64,000 bases of DNA from Haemaphysalis longicornis (GCA_013339765.2 CM023450.1:43023745-43087744), one strand, 5' to 3'. Numbered from the stretch's first letter, positions 37,460 through 48,974 are shown. Program-made: numbers and translations. Notes: a model not told the origin generated them from the letters alone.

Positions 37460-37586
37460 CAAGTCTTTCTTCATGATGGACTGCAGGAGTTCCACGTAGA
37501 CCTGCTGGGATTGCTCTTGTTGTATCTGGAACGTCTTCTCTACGGTGGTGATGAGTTGCTCTCGGAAGCCCTCAGGTGGTTTACAC
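37460..37586 (-). CDS. Trpm: TRPM exon 3 (FREQLITTVEKTF segment)
   Basis: A 127-base exon with acceptor ccgctcccag and donor GACTTG followed by GTACAT. It encodes CKPPEGFREQLITTVEKTF, then an IQQEQSQQVYVELLQ stretch and SIMKKDL. It matches TRPM LR.QLLVTIQKTF...QAQHLF.ILMECMKKKEL. There are no stops or shifts over 42 codons. Its leading single base completes the codon left open by the two trailing bases of exon 2, so the splice phase agrees. Confidence 0.92.
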
Positions 37587-38158
37587 CTGGGAGCGGATTT
37601 AGAAAATCGATAGCTCATACGCTGGCCCGATGGAAGAATATTTGTATTCGCAGCCCCAGAGCTAAGGGACATGGTAGGTAGACAGTCGCTATGAGCACGC
37701 AAACAAAACTAGCCAAGGCGGGAAGCCAGCTGTCCAGGCAAAGAGTTTGATAAACCGGGGAATGCCAGCGATGTGGTTTTTTAAAAAAAGTTATTTTGGG
37801 CGTCTTGTTGCGATTACGGGATGCCGTTGGTAAGAAAACGTAACAGGCAAGCGTGACTAAAATCAACCCTCTTCTCGAGCAACCTCTCAGCCCTTTCGTG
37901 CATTTCGCGCATCTCACGCGAATTTTCACGCGCTGTAGAGTTAAAGAGTAACAGCTCGCTGTTGGGTGGGAGGTCAGAAACATTTGTTATTTCAAGTAGA
38001 ACAAAAGCAGCGGCGGAGGAGTAGAAACATCCTATACATCGTAATGCCGTCGCACAGGCTCTGCCCAGTTTCTCACGCCTACAACCCAAGAAAAAGGGAG
38101 CTTTCTGCCTGAATGCCCATTTGGCCTTGCGATTGCGAGGGATGAGGCGTGCACGTAC

Positions 38159-38225
38159 TCGTCGTCCGGAAGAAGGTCGGCGGCGCGCGCCAGAGCCGTC
38201 ACAGAGCCCGTCAGCAATCATCTCC
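38159..38225 (-). pseudogene. Trpm: TRPM exon 2, end only (CDGSGRAADLL), frameshifted
   Basis: The minus strand reads CDGSG in one frame and RAADLLPDDE in the next, separated by one extra base in a gcgcgcgc run. Together this is the TRPM signature CDGSGRAADLL. The donor GA followed by GTACGT leaves two bases that fit exon 3 in phase. The upstream border and the residues before CDGSG (normally PVVV) cannot be recognised, so this may be only the surviving end of the exon. Confidence 0.6.
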
Positions 38226-38767
38226 TCGTCCTTGGGCCGGTACCACAATCGCCGAATCGAATGTCACTCACCTCGTAAGTCAATCGCATCAACCAAATTT
38301 TTTTTAAAGACGACAGTCTTTTTAAAGATGACAGTCTTTTTAACGCGCGGTCTTTCTTGGGATACTTAAACGCAGTTAATTTTGGTCTTGTCTGTATGTG
38401 TCTGTCTCTCTGTCTTGAAAGGATAAATTTATTATCAAAAAAATTCTGGTATCAATGATACAACGAAACAAACCAGACACAATTAAACAAGTGGAGCGCT
38501 GTTGCTACAACACTAAAATAGCTCTAAGGCTGCCAGTTACAGAACCTTACAGAAACGCACAAACAGCTTCAGTTGATTGTAGACAAAAGATCAACATACA
38601 AATAATTTAGAGTTGCATACAGCCAAAGATTAACATGCGAGGGAGGAAACAAGGATACAAACACATTCGCTTCAAGAATTCAGCAATATACAGAACAGGG
38701 TTGGTTTTAATGTCACAACGAATACTGTAGCGCATATACACCCAATTCTATCACCAAAATCACTTGT

Positions 38768-39013
38768 TTACAACGAAATCCCTAAGGACACAGGTGTGGA
38801 AAACTGCACGAATACCACCCTTTTGTTCGACACCTCAATAAACCGGGTAGGACCAATGTCGCAGAACTCTTCGTCACCCAACAGAGCCAACTCGCTTTCC
38901 AGAAAGGTCACGAGGTGTTGTCTGAAAAAGGAAAGCAAGGGCAAACTGCATAAGTAGCCTGCGATTCTGTGCAACAGCCCTGCAGCGATTACGCCATAGT
39001 ACATAATCGCCAA
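38768..39013 (-). other. Unidentified exon-like open frame
   Basis: The minus strand has a strong acceptor-like ttgctttcctttttcag at about 38920. It opens a frame QHLVTFLESELALLGDEEF then CDIGPTRFIEVSNKR, which continues to a stop at 38768. The acidic, non-repetitive composition looks like real coding sequence. I do not recognise the family, it is not a TRPM segment I can place, and no clear donor is seen. It could be a terminal exon of a gene inside the TRPM intron. Confidence 0.25.
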
Positions 39014-39245
39014 TTGCTACCAATAGTTTACCTAGCGGAGTACCAGGGCACTGTTCTCTCAGCTGATACGTTGGAAGCCCCAAACTTGAAGTGACGGTGT
39101 ATGATGCGCCAAAAGCAACGCGTAACAGTGAAACTTGAGAATCTGTGTGCCGTGGATTCTTGTTCACCGCAGTTAGGACAGAAAGAGTTCTATGTTACTC
39201 CCCAGTGAAATAATCTGTCAACTGTGGGAAGAATTCGCCACGCTT

Positions 39246-39610
39246 TTAGGGGCGAAGCTCCTTAAATAATGGGTCTGTCCATCCCTTGTGTCTTGTGGTA
39301 CGTGACCGCCGCATGCTTTCGGAGATGTCGCAAAGTGGGCCGCGTTGCACGCGCAAGAACCGGCTGCAACCGGCAGCGCAAACTCGGCACCGGGAGCGCG
39401 AGCTTGTCTGTGTTCGCCAAAGGAGGCGCAAGCGCACGTGCACTGCGAGGGGGAGACCACGCAAGAGATCACGCCACGAATGCAGGCAGTCGTTCTCGAA
39501 GATCGAACGAGACGCAAGGACCTTTGCTCGTTTCCTCTCGTCTTGTTCGGGCACAAATTCGCCCTAAATAAAAGTTCTTTCTTTACCGTTGTGTCCCATC
39601 CTACGTGACA
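39246..39610 (+). mobile_element. Probable solo LTR of a Gypsy-like element
   Basis: GC-rich sequence with an AATAAA signal at 39567-39572, about 40 bp before a CA-ending border (ctacgtgaca). It is followed by aattgtggtggaggtgcggg, which looks like the primer-binding and leader region of tick Gypsy elements. A near-identical gtggtggaggg phrase starts the leader of the Gypsy copy at 50.2-53.8 kb. The 5' border is not certain: the ggggcgaagctcctta phrase near 39249 is a good candidate because similar phrases recur. No internal coding region follows. Confidence 0.45.
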
Positions 39611-39682
39611 AATTGTGGTGGAGGTGCGGGGTAGTCCTCGATGGCGCGGGGTCTTTCACCAGGTCTGGGCCTAGGAGCATTG

Positions 39683-39850
39683 ACTCCGAAAATAAAAGTT
39701 GATTTGTACAATGTACGCACACAGTCTTACGTCTTTCTTAATGATGTAATGGGCGAACTTTCACGGGAGAGTTACGGTTACCGATGATCTCCCCCTCTCT
39801 AGCTTCGCCCCACTTATCATCATTCATTCCGTGGATATGGCGTGATTTTT
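39683..39850 (+). mobile_element. 3' end of a Helitron-like element (copy of the 59.1-kb element)
   Basis: Shares with the reverse complement of 59130-59300 an AATAAAAGTTGATTTGTA start, cacacagt, acgtctttctt(a/g)atgatgta, a gggcgaa...ttcgccc stem (39751-39757 and 39804-39810), and an ending cgtggatatg(g/c). It is therefore the terminal segment of the same family without its gene. Confidence 0.75.
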
Positions 39851-41381
39851 GCCACTGGATGTTTTTGGCGTCTTCTGGCAGCCTACCTGAAGTAAACCGT
39901 AACCAGGGAAAATCTGTTGGATGCACGCTTTGTCTTTTGATTCAGCCACCCGGCCAAAGGAAACTGAATCTGCACAATAGTCTTTTATACCCACAGCCAA
40001 ATCTAATCGTCTACGTCCAGTGGAAATCTTCGTACTTGTCAACATTGTTGAACAAGAACCAAACATTACGCAAATGTGTGGCATAAAATCAATTCATAAG
40101 GGGTATTGGCACTGTTCCTTTATATAAAAAGTCATGCATGCTTGTTTTTTGCGATATCAAATTAAATACTACATCAACCACAGAAAATCGTCACCTGCTG
40201 CTGCCCGCGCCGTTATATCTCTTTGCGGAATTTTAAGAACTCAAATGGCTACAGTAACGAAAGGTTCCACATGATAGGTTCCAAGTTCCGCTTGGAACGC
40301 ACGTGGAGTAGGGCAACGTGATTCTATATACATTGTAGTACGGTGCCTCGAGTTATGCGTGTCTCCGCCGTACGGCAGCGCTGGCACCGAGGCACCCGGC
40401 CTGGAGCATTAGAACGGGGTAAATTAATAATATTTCCTTTATTTTCCATCCTTCGAGATGGGGGAGGCAAGGAAAAAAAGCTGTACAATCATCCACGGGT
40501 GGGCCAGACCGGCGGCGCGCGCTGTGTTGATACCAACGCGCGCGCGCATGCCTCCACTCCAACAACCCGGCCGTGAATCAGCTTGACTTGCTCCCGTCCC
40601 CCCCCCCCCCCCCCAACATGAAATACAATATAACATGTTCAATTTTTCAATAGTGTAGAGCGTACAATAAACACACCGACAAAAGAAAGGAGAAGACAAA
40701 AAGGAAAAAAAAAAAAGTGAAACAAACAATCAGCAGTCTGCAATAACATAAAGCACGCAACAATCCCGGTTGCACGCGTTTTTTACATAATACTAAAAAA
40801 AGAAACAGGCACGAAATAAAAGAACAGTTGGGTACAGAAAGAAGAATGTATACTGTTACAACAGGTAAGCACAGGAAAATACATGAATTGAAATCGGTAG
40901 CAATCACTTGGTTTGTAGGTTAACGAGGTGCAGTGAAGGCGCCTGTCTGAACGGCGACAGCCGGGACCCTGGGACGTTGCGCTTCATAGTCTAAACGGTT
41001 GTCATGGGAAGGAATCGTATGGGAAGAAGCACCACCACAACGAGAAACGCCAAAAGGAGACGACGACAAAGAAGAATACGCAAGGTACGCGGCGCCAAGG
41101 TCGCTCACCTGGCTGCGCGGCTGAGCACTCGAGACCACGGAACGAGCTCGCGCCGGCCGCCGGCCAATCGGAAGCAGCCAGGAACAGCGGCCGGTGGCAG
41201 AAGCGATCCCCTTGAAAAGAACACGGAGGTTGGGTCGGATGGCGGAGCGTGACCGGGACGCACAGCCGTCTGGCGACCGGACGCGTGCTGTGTCCCAAAT
41301 GGTCCTCCACAATCGCAACCTCCACGATGTCTCCTCCGCAAAAAAGGGACCCCGACATGCCCCCGCGGGAGGGGCACGAGT
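39851..41381. other. Unassigned sequence
   Basis: Contains a (C)17 run at 40598-40614, an A-rich stretch (40680-40900) and a GC-rich stretch (41000-41380) that is open on both strands from composition. No family recognised. Confidence 0.4.
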
Positions 41382-43251
41382 AAATGCAGAGCATTAGCGG
41401 CGTTACGCGCGTGGCGGTAGCGATGGGTGTTGTAATGGTTGTGGTAGCTGTCGCGGTACTAGGTGAAGGTCTTGCTTCCATCGCTTAGCAACTGCGGCAA
41501 CCGCGACGAGAAGAGAGCGAAGCAGAACTGGAGTGCGGCGTACGCGCCGACACCCGGGTTTATATTCCCAACGAACGCAGTAGAGGGAGAGGAGGCCGAG
41601 AGAGAGCGCGCTATCACGCCACCGTCACGCCACGACGCGCCCGCACCTGCTGTTGCTACGGTGCTTCAAACGCCGGAGCGCGCGCTGCACCTGTTGTTGC
41701 AAGCGTGTTGAGGGCGATGAGGAGTGGGGGAGAGGGCGCAGCTGCCGTGGTGAGGACGCCGAGTTACGGACGCATAACATCGTGAGTTAAAGGAGCCATG
41801 AAGAGAAAACAAAAGTTTGTTTTATTCGAGAGATTAGGTGTTTCATAGTACCCCAAGCGCTTTCCCGGAAGCAAATGATGCTTTATTCACTGAGAAATAA
41901 GGCAATTTAAGCCAAAATTTTAAATCTCCCGCTAAAATTGAACATTCCGTGACGTGTACAATGGCGTCATAGAGCCGGTCCATGAAACAGATACTTAGTA
42001 TGTCGACTCCATATAGCACCCACACGCGGGAGTCGATCGAGACGGCGGCCATTTTGAAAATACTAGTAAAACCTAGTGCACCCCATGGAGGAAGAAAATC
42101 CGGAGAACAAAACTCTCGCCTAGGAGCTCGGGCTTGCATTTAACAACCTCACACCACAAAAACGCTCAATGCTTCTAAGTGCAGGAGCGGCAAGAGTTGT
42201 GGGATACGCGGTGGACGGGAAAGCGACCATTCCGCGATAGCCACAACAGACGAACGCCCAGCCGTCGGCACCGCTGCCTCGTCAGCCCCGTCGCGACGGA
42301 CGAATATAGACTGGTACGTATGTGCCGTATTTGAATACGGTTAATAATAGTTCAATTTCAGTAGCAGTATCACTTATGCCAGTTGCCCGGTGTCGTGTAT
42401 GGAAAGCCGTTCGCGCGAGCTCTCTGCTTCGACCAGAAAGATACGAGCGTCAATGCGCGGTGTTTACGGCATTTTTTTCCCCAAGGTCAGAGCGATTTGA
42501 CGAAGTCGGGGACGAGCGCCAGCATGTCCCAGGAGTGAGCTAACGTAAGGGTCCCTGCCGTAACTGAACAAACTGAAGTTTTCAGTGGTTGTAAACTGGA
42601 AACGAGCTCGTAACGACAGCAGCAAGCCAACACCATTAGAAACTTACGCGACGACTGGCACTATCTCGTCGCTTCTTGCTGTTCCTTACTCCCCTCGTTT
42701 CTATTTTTACCTTTGCTGGTTGGCGATATGACGGCCAACCTCCTGTGAAGGGATTACGATACGAAGCAAGGTCGCGGCTGTGCGTGCTGGAACGGTTCGT
42801 TGGCCCCGAAGAGCCTCGAACCCGAAAATTCGTCTGCGCGACGGCGAGATGTCGAGCTTGGCCGGCGCTAGTTTCGTACGCATTGGCGCACACGCTTGCG
42901 AGTTCGTTCGGACCTTCAACCGTTTACTCCACCGTTCTTTGTCATAAAAAGAATGTGCAGTATGTTTCACGGGCATTTAGCTCGCTATGCAAGCTGTAAG
43001 CCCTGCCTAACATGCGTTTGCTTTTGCCGGCCTCCGCCAATCGCAGAGCATTCCCAAGTGACATCACAGGTTCTGTTGCGGAAAATGAGCTGGTGGGTCG
43101 CATGGTCATTTCCTTTTTTCCTAATTATGTAGCTTATTTGAGTGAAGTTTGCGTTATAAGTGGTGTCGTATGGTTCTAACGAGGCAATCTTTCGAATGAA
43201 CCAAACTTGTGTTTTCTCTTCATGGCTCCTTTAAAGAAATGCTCTGCATTT
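41382..43251. mobile_element. MITE family 3 (AAATGCAGAGCATT ends), interrupted copy
   Basis: The left end aaatgcagagcatt (41382-41395) and right end aaatgctctgcattt (43237-43251) are inverted. The host part is only 41382-41790 plus 43235-43251, about 426 bp. The rest is a TTAA element inserted 21 bp from the right end. The border sequence atcgtgagttaaagaaatgc, obtained by closing the gap, is identical to the uninterrupted relative at 45763-46060 (reverse strand). The internal part is GC-rich and not similar throughout, so the two copies differ in their cores. Confidence 0.8.
41787..43234. mobile_element. TTAA-flanked DNA transposon, family 4, nested insertion
   Basis: A 1440-bp element (41791-43230) with perfect TTAA duplications (41787-41790 and 43231-43234) and perfect terminal inverted repeats AGGAGCCATGAAGAGAAAAC at both ends. 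Internal frames (42676-42999 plus) show no DDD/DDE transposase features, so it is non-autonomous or too decayed. It sits inside another MITE, which shows it is the younger of the two. Confidence 0.92.
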
Positions 43252-43268
43252 AAAAGGTCACCTCGCCG

Positions 43269-43298
43269 GGCATCGGTGAAAGACCTGCGTCTTTCACC
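43269..43298. repeat. Short inverted repeat
   Basis: Arms of the type atcggtgaaagac / gtctttcaccgat, separated by a few bases, could form a small hairpin. No function assigned. Confidence 0.6.
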
Positions 43299-43674
43299 GA
43301 TCTCCGAAAGACCTGGGCGACTGTGAAAGGCCTAGAGAACTGCGTTCGCCACGACCGTGACGTGGGCTTGGAGCGCGCTGAACTACCACGTGGTAGGAGA
43401 CGTGACCTCTAGGCTACCAGACATTTGATCCTAGGACCGGACAAGCCGACGCCCTCAAGTCAAAACCACGTAGTGTGTCCTTTACCTTCACACTTCGACA
43501 AAATTTTTTCCCTTTTATTTGAACTCAAGATTGCTATTGTTCTCTATACCTCTTCACTGCATTTAATCATTGTTCCTTACTTCATTGTGTGTATATTGTT
43601 TGGTTTTCGGGTATTACATAAACTAGTCTCGTTTACAGTTTCTATTATCGCCTGCGATCCTGACACGGCTTGTG

Positions 43675-44093
43675 GTTTCAAAAGAGGCGTCGTGGGCAGC
43701 CGGTTGGATGTGGTCTGGGAATCTGGAGTAGGCGGGCACACCGGCCGCTCGAGCATTTAAAGCGTTTCTCATTTCGTAGGTGAAAAATCATGGACGTCGA
43801 ATCCTCGGCCAGGGAAACGATCCGCAGTCCACCATGCGTCGGATACGTAAAAGCTACCGGTGCCAGCGTGTACGCTGTATACCGCACCAGTACCGCCGGT
43901 GCTTCGCTCCTAGTTTGTGACGCAGTAGCTCCGTCATGAAAAATGAAAGGGAAGCGGGTGAGAGAAAGGCCAGCTTTGTTTGCCTATTCCTCAGCAAATA
44001 ATGCACCATTGCTCGTCGAACAAAAACCGAAAGAGCTAAGAATCGTATGATCTTTCAGTTAAAACAAAATTTCATTCAGCCTTTAGTATCCCT
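43675..44093 (-). mobile_element. TTAA-type family 2 element, truncated inverted copy
   Basis: Reverse complement of the first ~400 bp of the element at 13819-15163, including ctttagtatccct at the end (44081-44093) followed by TTAA, the phrase gagaaacgctttaaatg-like at about 43752-43770, and ggagtaggcgggcaca. The other half is missing. Confidence 0.8.
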
Positions 44094-44575
44094 TTAAGCC
44101 TTTCGCCTTAAAATGAACTTCGTTTGCCGAGGAGAGCCGAATTCCAGTCAGTCATTCGACACTTCCACAGGCTATGCAATACCATCCCAACAAAAACATC
44201 GTAGCGCGCCCCATGAACATGTGTAAAATAATTGTGTAGGATATAATACTTATGTCCTTTTTTAAAACGGTCCGTTGTAAAATATTCCAGGACAATACCG
44301 CATAACAGCTCACAATAAAAGAATGATCACGGGTTTAAGGTTGACTGCACCAGCGGCAGTTGTACGGCAAAGGAATGGATATTCATTTTTTCGCAACCAT
44401 GCTTTCGCTGGGAGTATTGATAATCACTTTCTTACTGCGAGGTTTTCTTTGCAATATCTGTTTACCTTTGCAATATCTGTTCGCCAGCAATACATGGTTC
44501 ACCATAACGCCACTGTTTTAAAGCGTATCATGCGTATGTGTCTTCCGCCAATTAAGGAAACTTTTTTTTTTTTAA

Positions 44576-45006
44576 GCGACCCTACAACGCTGCCAATAAA
44601 CGCTTTCATTCTTTCCTTCCTGCCTGGAAGCACAGCGAAATCAGTAGTTATCGCCAGAACAGAGTGGCACTGAGTGATGTAATCGTCGAGCAGATAACGC
44701 CTTCAGTGTATCTTTGCTTTGTTGCGGTTTTATTTAATGTGACTATTGAGTGCGTTTATTGCTGTAACTGAATGGAAGCCGCCGCGATACAACCCGGGTG
44801 ACGTAGCTCAACTGAGCATTCAATGCGCAGGCCGAGAAAAAGAAATCTTTACGGCAAGTTTTTTTCGTTACCTGATGGGCGTACAGCAGCAATTTGTGCC
44901 TGTTTTTTTTCCGACCCGTCATTCCAAGTACTGAATGCTATTTTTGACTGTACCGAAACGAACTGCTATTTAGAAGAAAAAGTTTGAAGAAGTTTTGCAG
45001 GGTGCA
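44576..45006 (-). mobile_element. TTAA-type MITE, family 1, copy 3
   Basis: The left end follows TTAA (44572-44575) and reads gcgaccctacaacgct; the right end reads agttttgcagggtgca. Internal phrases match copy 2 at 1848-2301 in order (aacgctttcattctttcctt, cagtagttatcgcc, gcactgagtgatgtaatcgt). Identity is lower than between copies 1 and 2, which makes this an old insertion. Confidence 0.75.
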
Positions 45007-45762
45007 TTCAGCGCCGTTCATCTACGGTACCTCCGCACGTTGCCAGCCGTGAAACAAATCTTGTATTTCTTGTTTTTTTTTTTACTTGGTGCACAACCCA
45101 TCCGGGTGATTGGCCAGGAAGCGGGAGCTTTGAGGCGCTATTGTGCTCGCTTCACGAAATTCACAATATTATGAATTAGAAACGTAAATGTTGTAAAATA
45201 GTGGGTGCCGCGTGACATCTGAACGTGAAGTTGTGTGAGTAGAAAGGCGCTACGAGCCGCTTAGAATCCTGATTCTAGGGAAGCCGTGGGGTGTGCCAGT
45301 CGGCTTGCTGACTTCATTCGCGCCGTATGCGAAAAAACAAAACTAAATAAAGATATGCAAATATGGTGTAGCAGAACTGAAGGCGATCGAATGATTTCCG
45401 CTAAAATACAGGCAAACTAAAGAAAATAAAGAGACCCTAATAAGCTGTAGCAGCAAATAGTCTAATGAGTATCGTCTGCTTTCGCCTTCAAATCATGTAA
45501 GCGGGCTAATTAAGTAACTGAGAAATTTCTTTCTTCGTGGGATTACAGTAGGGATAGTTCTTAGAGGCTTGGCAGAGTGCAGTGTTACGTGAGAACATTT
45601 TGTCAGCCCGGCATTAATAAGAAAAGATGCCAGTAACACAATCCTAAAATGGGAAAAGTGCACTGCAGCTAGTGTGTGTCTGTGTACAGGACGTGAATGC
45701 TGCCGCTTTGGTATGCGTTTCGGTTGCCATACTTTCCCATTGCCCAATAGAGTTGGCATTTT

Positions 45763-46060
45763 AAATGCAGAGCATTTCTTTAACTCACGATGTCACCCGT
45801 TCTAGGCGTCCGTAGTAGTCCGCATCGCTCGCCTCGACATGCCCGGCTCAGACGTTTCGCTATCGGCGCGATCAACATTCGATAGCGCGCCCAGGCACGT
45901 TTCAAGGACACTCTCTCCCCTCTCTCGGACTCAACGTGCGCCGAGGCTGCCAATTTTACTGCTGACGAGCGCTCTCTCGTCAGCAGTTGCCACAAGTGCA
46001 ACAACATTAACGTAACGCAAACTACTTAACGTCGTGCGCCCCCGGAAATGCTCTGCATTT
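45763..46060. mobile_element. MITE family 3, uninterrupted copy
   Basis: A 298-bp unit with the inverted ends aaatgcagagcattt (45763-45777) and aaatgctctgcattt (46046-46060). The reverse complement ends in catcgtgagttaaagaaatg plus the terminal repeat, the exact empty version of the site occupied by the TTAA element at 41787-43234. Confidence 0.8.
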
Positions 46061-47099
46061 GATCGTGCCCCTCGCGAGGGGGATGTTTCACTGCGTCGCC
46101 ATGCGAACAGTTTGCCACGCTTTAGTTTCGAGTTCGCCGCATCTTTCGCCGCCGCTCGCTTCTTCGTTCGTGCACCGGCTGCGGTTGTCAGAGAAGGCGC
46201 TTCAAATCCTACCGCGTTGGTCGCCCCTTCATATAAGGAAATGTTTGTAATCTCCACTGTAGGCTTAGAAGCTTACTTTTTTGTGGAATGTACGCCAATG
46301 TAACGGAATCACTTGAAACATCTTGAACTGAATGCCTTCGAACGTTTGTTAGAAGCACTTCCCTACCCCAAGATAAGTCAAGCGAGCGAGCGTGGAGGAG
46401 CACGTGGATGTTCACGGCGGCATTGAATCGCCGACACGTCATGCAGGTGCAACCGGCCTCCACCCTGGCCGCCCTCCATCCTGCAGCGCTGGCCCACATG
46501 GAAGAGTCTGTAAGCTACTCTCGTTAAAGTGACAGACAACCTTTTAACCATAGTGTGCGCACTGCATTTATAACCGATTACGCGGTTTTGGCAAACAAAG
46601 GCGCCGTTTGTGAAATGAAGCATATGGCTATGAACTTTTCAACTTGCCCCAATTATAATTTGCAAGATATAAATCGATCCAAGCAATCCGATATTTTGTT
46701 TTTCAAACCTACAAGGATTATGTGAGAGAACATGTAGTACGAGCTTATTTGAACTATACATTTTATTATATCTAGATTTCAATATATAGAAAAAACTGGG
46801 TAATCAGAAGTTTAAGGGCCACGGAGAAACGTCGTCACTGACGACAGCTCTACACGTTGCAAGGCATGCTCGGCGTCTCATCAGCCGTCCTGTGTCACAT
46901 CTCAGGTTCCCCGCTGACCACTCTTGCTCTTATCCTTGGTCACCGCAAGCACTGTTTACAAAGTCAGCATTCGCAGCATTAGCGGCGACCGGAACCGTCA
47001 TGAAAACCGCGATGCACACGTAGGAATCAGCCCCTGCAACGTCGGCGATGGGAAAAGGGAACGCCGGTGATGATTACCATACTGGCGGCGATGTCCCGT
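46061..47099. other. Unassigned sequence
   Basis: A GC-rich start (46061-46230) and an AT-rich remainder. Frames at 46378-46623 minus and 46034-46303 plus have no family resemblance. Confidence 0.4.
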
Positions 47100-47705
47100 T
47101 TGGGCTCGGACCACATTTAGGCGGAGATGCCCTCTTCCTGGCCGCGGCCATGCTTGCAATCCACCCCTCCGAGCGATTCTGCCATGGAATCAGCGAAACT
47201 GCCGTTGATCGCGCCATCTCAGACACTCAGGACTCCATTGACTGCCGAAGGCAGTGATGCCTTGGCTTGCTGCGCGAGGGACCTTGGCTCCATCCTGCTC
47301 ACAACCAGAACGTTCTTCTCCATGGCACGCGTGAACATGTCGGGTGTGGTTGTAGTGTTTCCAGGGATCTACCACCAGCTCACGCAGCCGCTGGATGTTG
47401 AACGGCGCACAGTCGAAGCGTTTGATGGCCTCGAAGATCCCATATTTCATTTCTTCGTACTCGAACACCTCCACATTGGGCATGGCTGGCGGGTCAGTCG
47501 TTGCTGATGCCTCGTGAAATTCTTCTATCACAAGTTCCAGTCTTCGACTCAGAAGAGGCCTCATCTTTTCCCATGGAAACACTGTGTCGCCCATTTTCGC
47601 GACGTAAGTGAAGAATTCTTCGAGCAACAAAGGGGCCATGAGCGTGATTCCGGTTGGCGAAATCTGTGAGCTCGTCTAGGATAGCCTCTTTGCTGCTGCA
47701 GTTCA
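47100..47705 (-). pseudogene. PPP4R2: Decayed PPP4R2 copy (protein phosphatase 4 regulatory subunit 2)
   Basis: PPP4R2 is the core regulatory subunit that binds the PP4 catalytic subunit in DNA repair and centrosome control. The minus frame 47190-47639 reads LLLEEFFTYVAKMGDTVFPW, then MPNVEVFEYEEMKYGIFEA and FDCAPFNIQRLRELVVDP, aligning without gaps to PPP4R2 (.LDQFL.HVAKTGET..W, .PNVE...FDEMK..I, IPFTIQRLCELLTDP). Upstream, AILDELTDFANRN lies in another frame (about 47700-47660). Downstream, FTRAMEKNVLVVSRM matches the following family block but again needs a frame change. The match runs through several blocks without an intron, and two frame breaks are present. A processed pseudogene is the best reading. 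A LINE fragment starts just to its right. Confidence 0.85.
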
Positions 47706-48860
47706 GTGCGGGCCGCTTTTTCTCGCCACAGGTTTTCCAGGTCCCAGACACGCGCCACCGGATGCTTGTAGCTTTTTACCGAAAGTTGAGCTTCGCGTTG
47801 GGCTTGAGGAAAAGGACCGAGGCAGCCGGCGAAATTCTTTCGCGAGTCTCCAAGGAATATTGCAGACTTCTCTCAACGTCATCAACGCCTTCACCCCGAC
47901 TTGTGCGTGTGTCTTGCTCTACGAACCTCGGGAGTGTCCGAACCAGCCCTTGACCTTCCTTTTACAATTGAAGAGCTTTCTTCGGCCATCTTCGATGTGA
48001 ACAAGCGCTCCACACCAGGCAATGACGGCGTCAGCTATGAGGCCATAGCTCATTTGTCACGGCCTTCTCAGCTGCGCCTTTTAGAATTCTATAATTCAAT
48101 ATGGCAAAGAGGGAAAGTGCCTCCGTAGTGGAAACTTGCAAAAATAGTACCACTTTTGAAACCCGGGAAAGCGGCCAACAAGCTACGCATATTTTCCGGC
48201 CTATTGCTTTGCTCAGTTGTGTTGGAAAGTTAATAGGAAAAATGATACATTCAAGAATGATCTGGTATCTTGAGAGGCAGGAAAGTTCTTCCCCAATAAA
48301 TGAATGGCTTCCGTCAAAACAGATCTTCGATAGATAACATTATCGCTTTAGCGCCTTCTATCGAAGAATAAATCAATTCCGGCTGTACACCAACCGCCAT
48401 TTTCCTGGACATCAAAGCCGCCTTCGACTCGGTCTTCACGCAGCAATCCTTGCCGCTTTTGAAGACCATGGTCTTGGAGGCAGAATATGCGCATGATAGC
48501 GGAACTACCTTGATAGACGGCAGCTTTTTATGTCTACTCCAAGCGGCCCCACATCTTACTACGCTGTAGAAAAGGGTGTGCCACAAGGTGCTGTACTAAG
48601 TCCACTGCTATTCAACCTAGCCCTCATTTCACTCAAGCGAGTCCTGCCCCGTGGAGTGAAGATCACACTATATACAGATGACATTGTATCTGGTGTGCCT
48701 CACGTTCTCGACGATTCTACACAGCAGCAGCGCCTACAGAAAAGCCCTCCATAACATCTCTAGCTACCTCACAGCCCGTGGCCTTCAGCTGTCCCCCGAT
48801 AAGAGTGTAGCCATGGCCTTCACACGAAAAAAGATGGATTGGGTATAAAAGATGGAGGAA
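47706..48860 (+). mobile_element. Decayed LINE reverse transcriptase (plus strand)
   Basis: In order: LPFTIEELSSAIFDVNKRST then PGNDGVSYEA (47957-48050, the RT entry of I/Jockey/R1-like LINEs); WKLAKIVPLLKPGK (about 48126-48170, different frame); FLDIKAAFDSV (catalytic motif A, about 48405); GVPQGAVLSPLLFNLAL (motif B, about 48573); LYTDDIVSGVP (motif C with both aspartates, about 48668); and ARGLQLSPDKSVAMAFTRKK (about 48776). Several stops and shifts break the frame. The endonuclease domain and the 3' end are not seen. Host site: adjacent to the PPP4R2 copy. Confidence 0.88.
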
Positions 48861-48974
48861 GCGGGCGTGAGCACGCGCCACGATCATCATCGGTAGTTGT
48901 TCGAGGACAGCCAATAAAGAAGCACGTATCGCTCCGTCTTGGGCTCTGGGGCTTTGACTCGCGCTAGCTTACGC

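Noticed and set aside
41002..41481. 159-codon minus-strand frame
   Set aside because: It lies in GC-rich sequence that is open in several frames; no domain, splice site or family resemblance.
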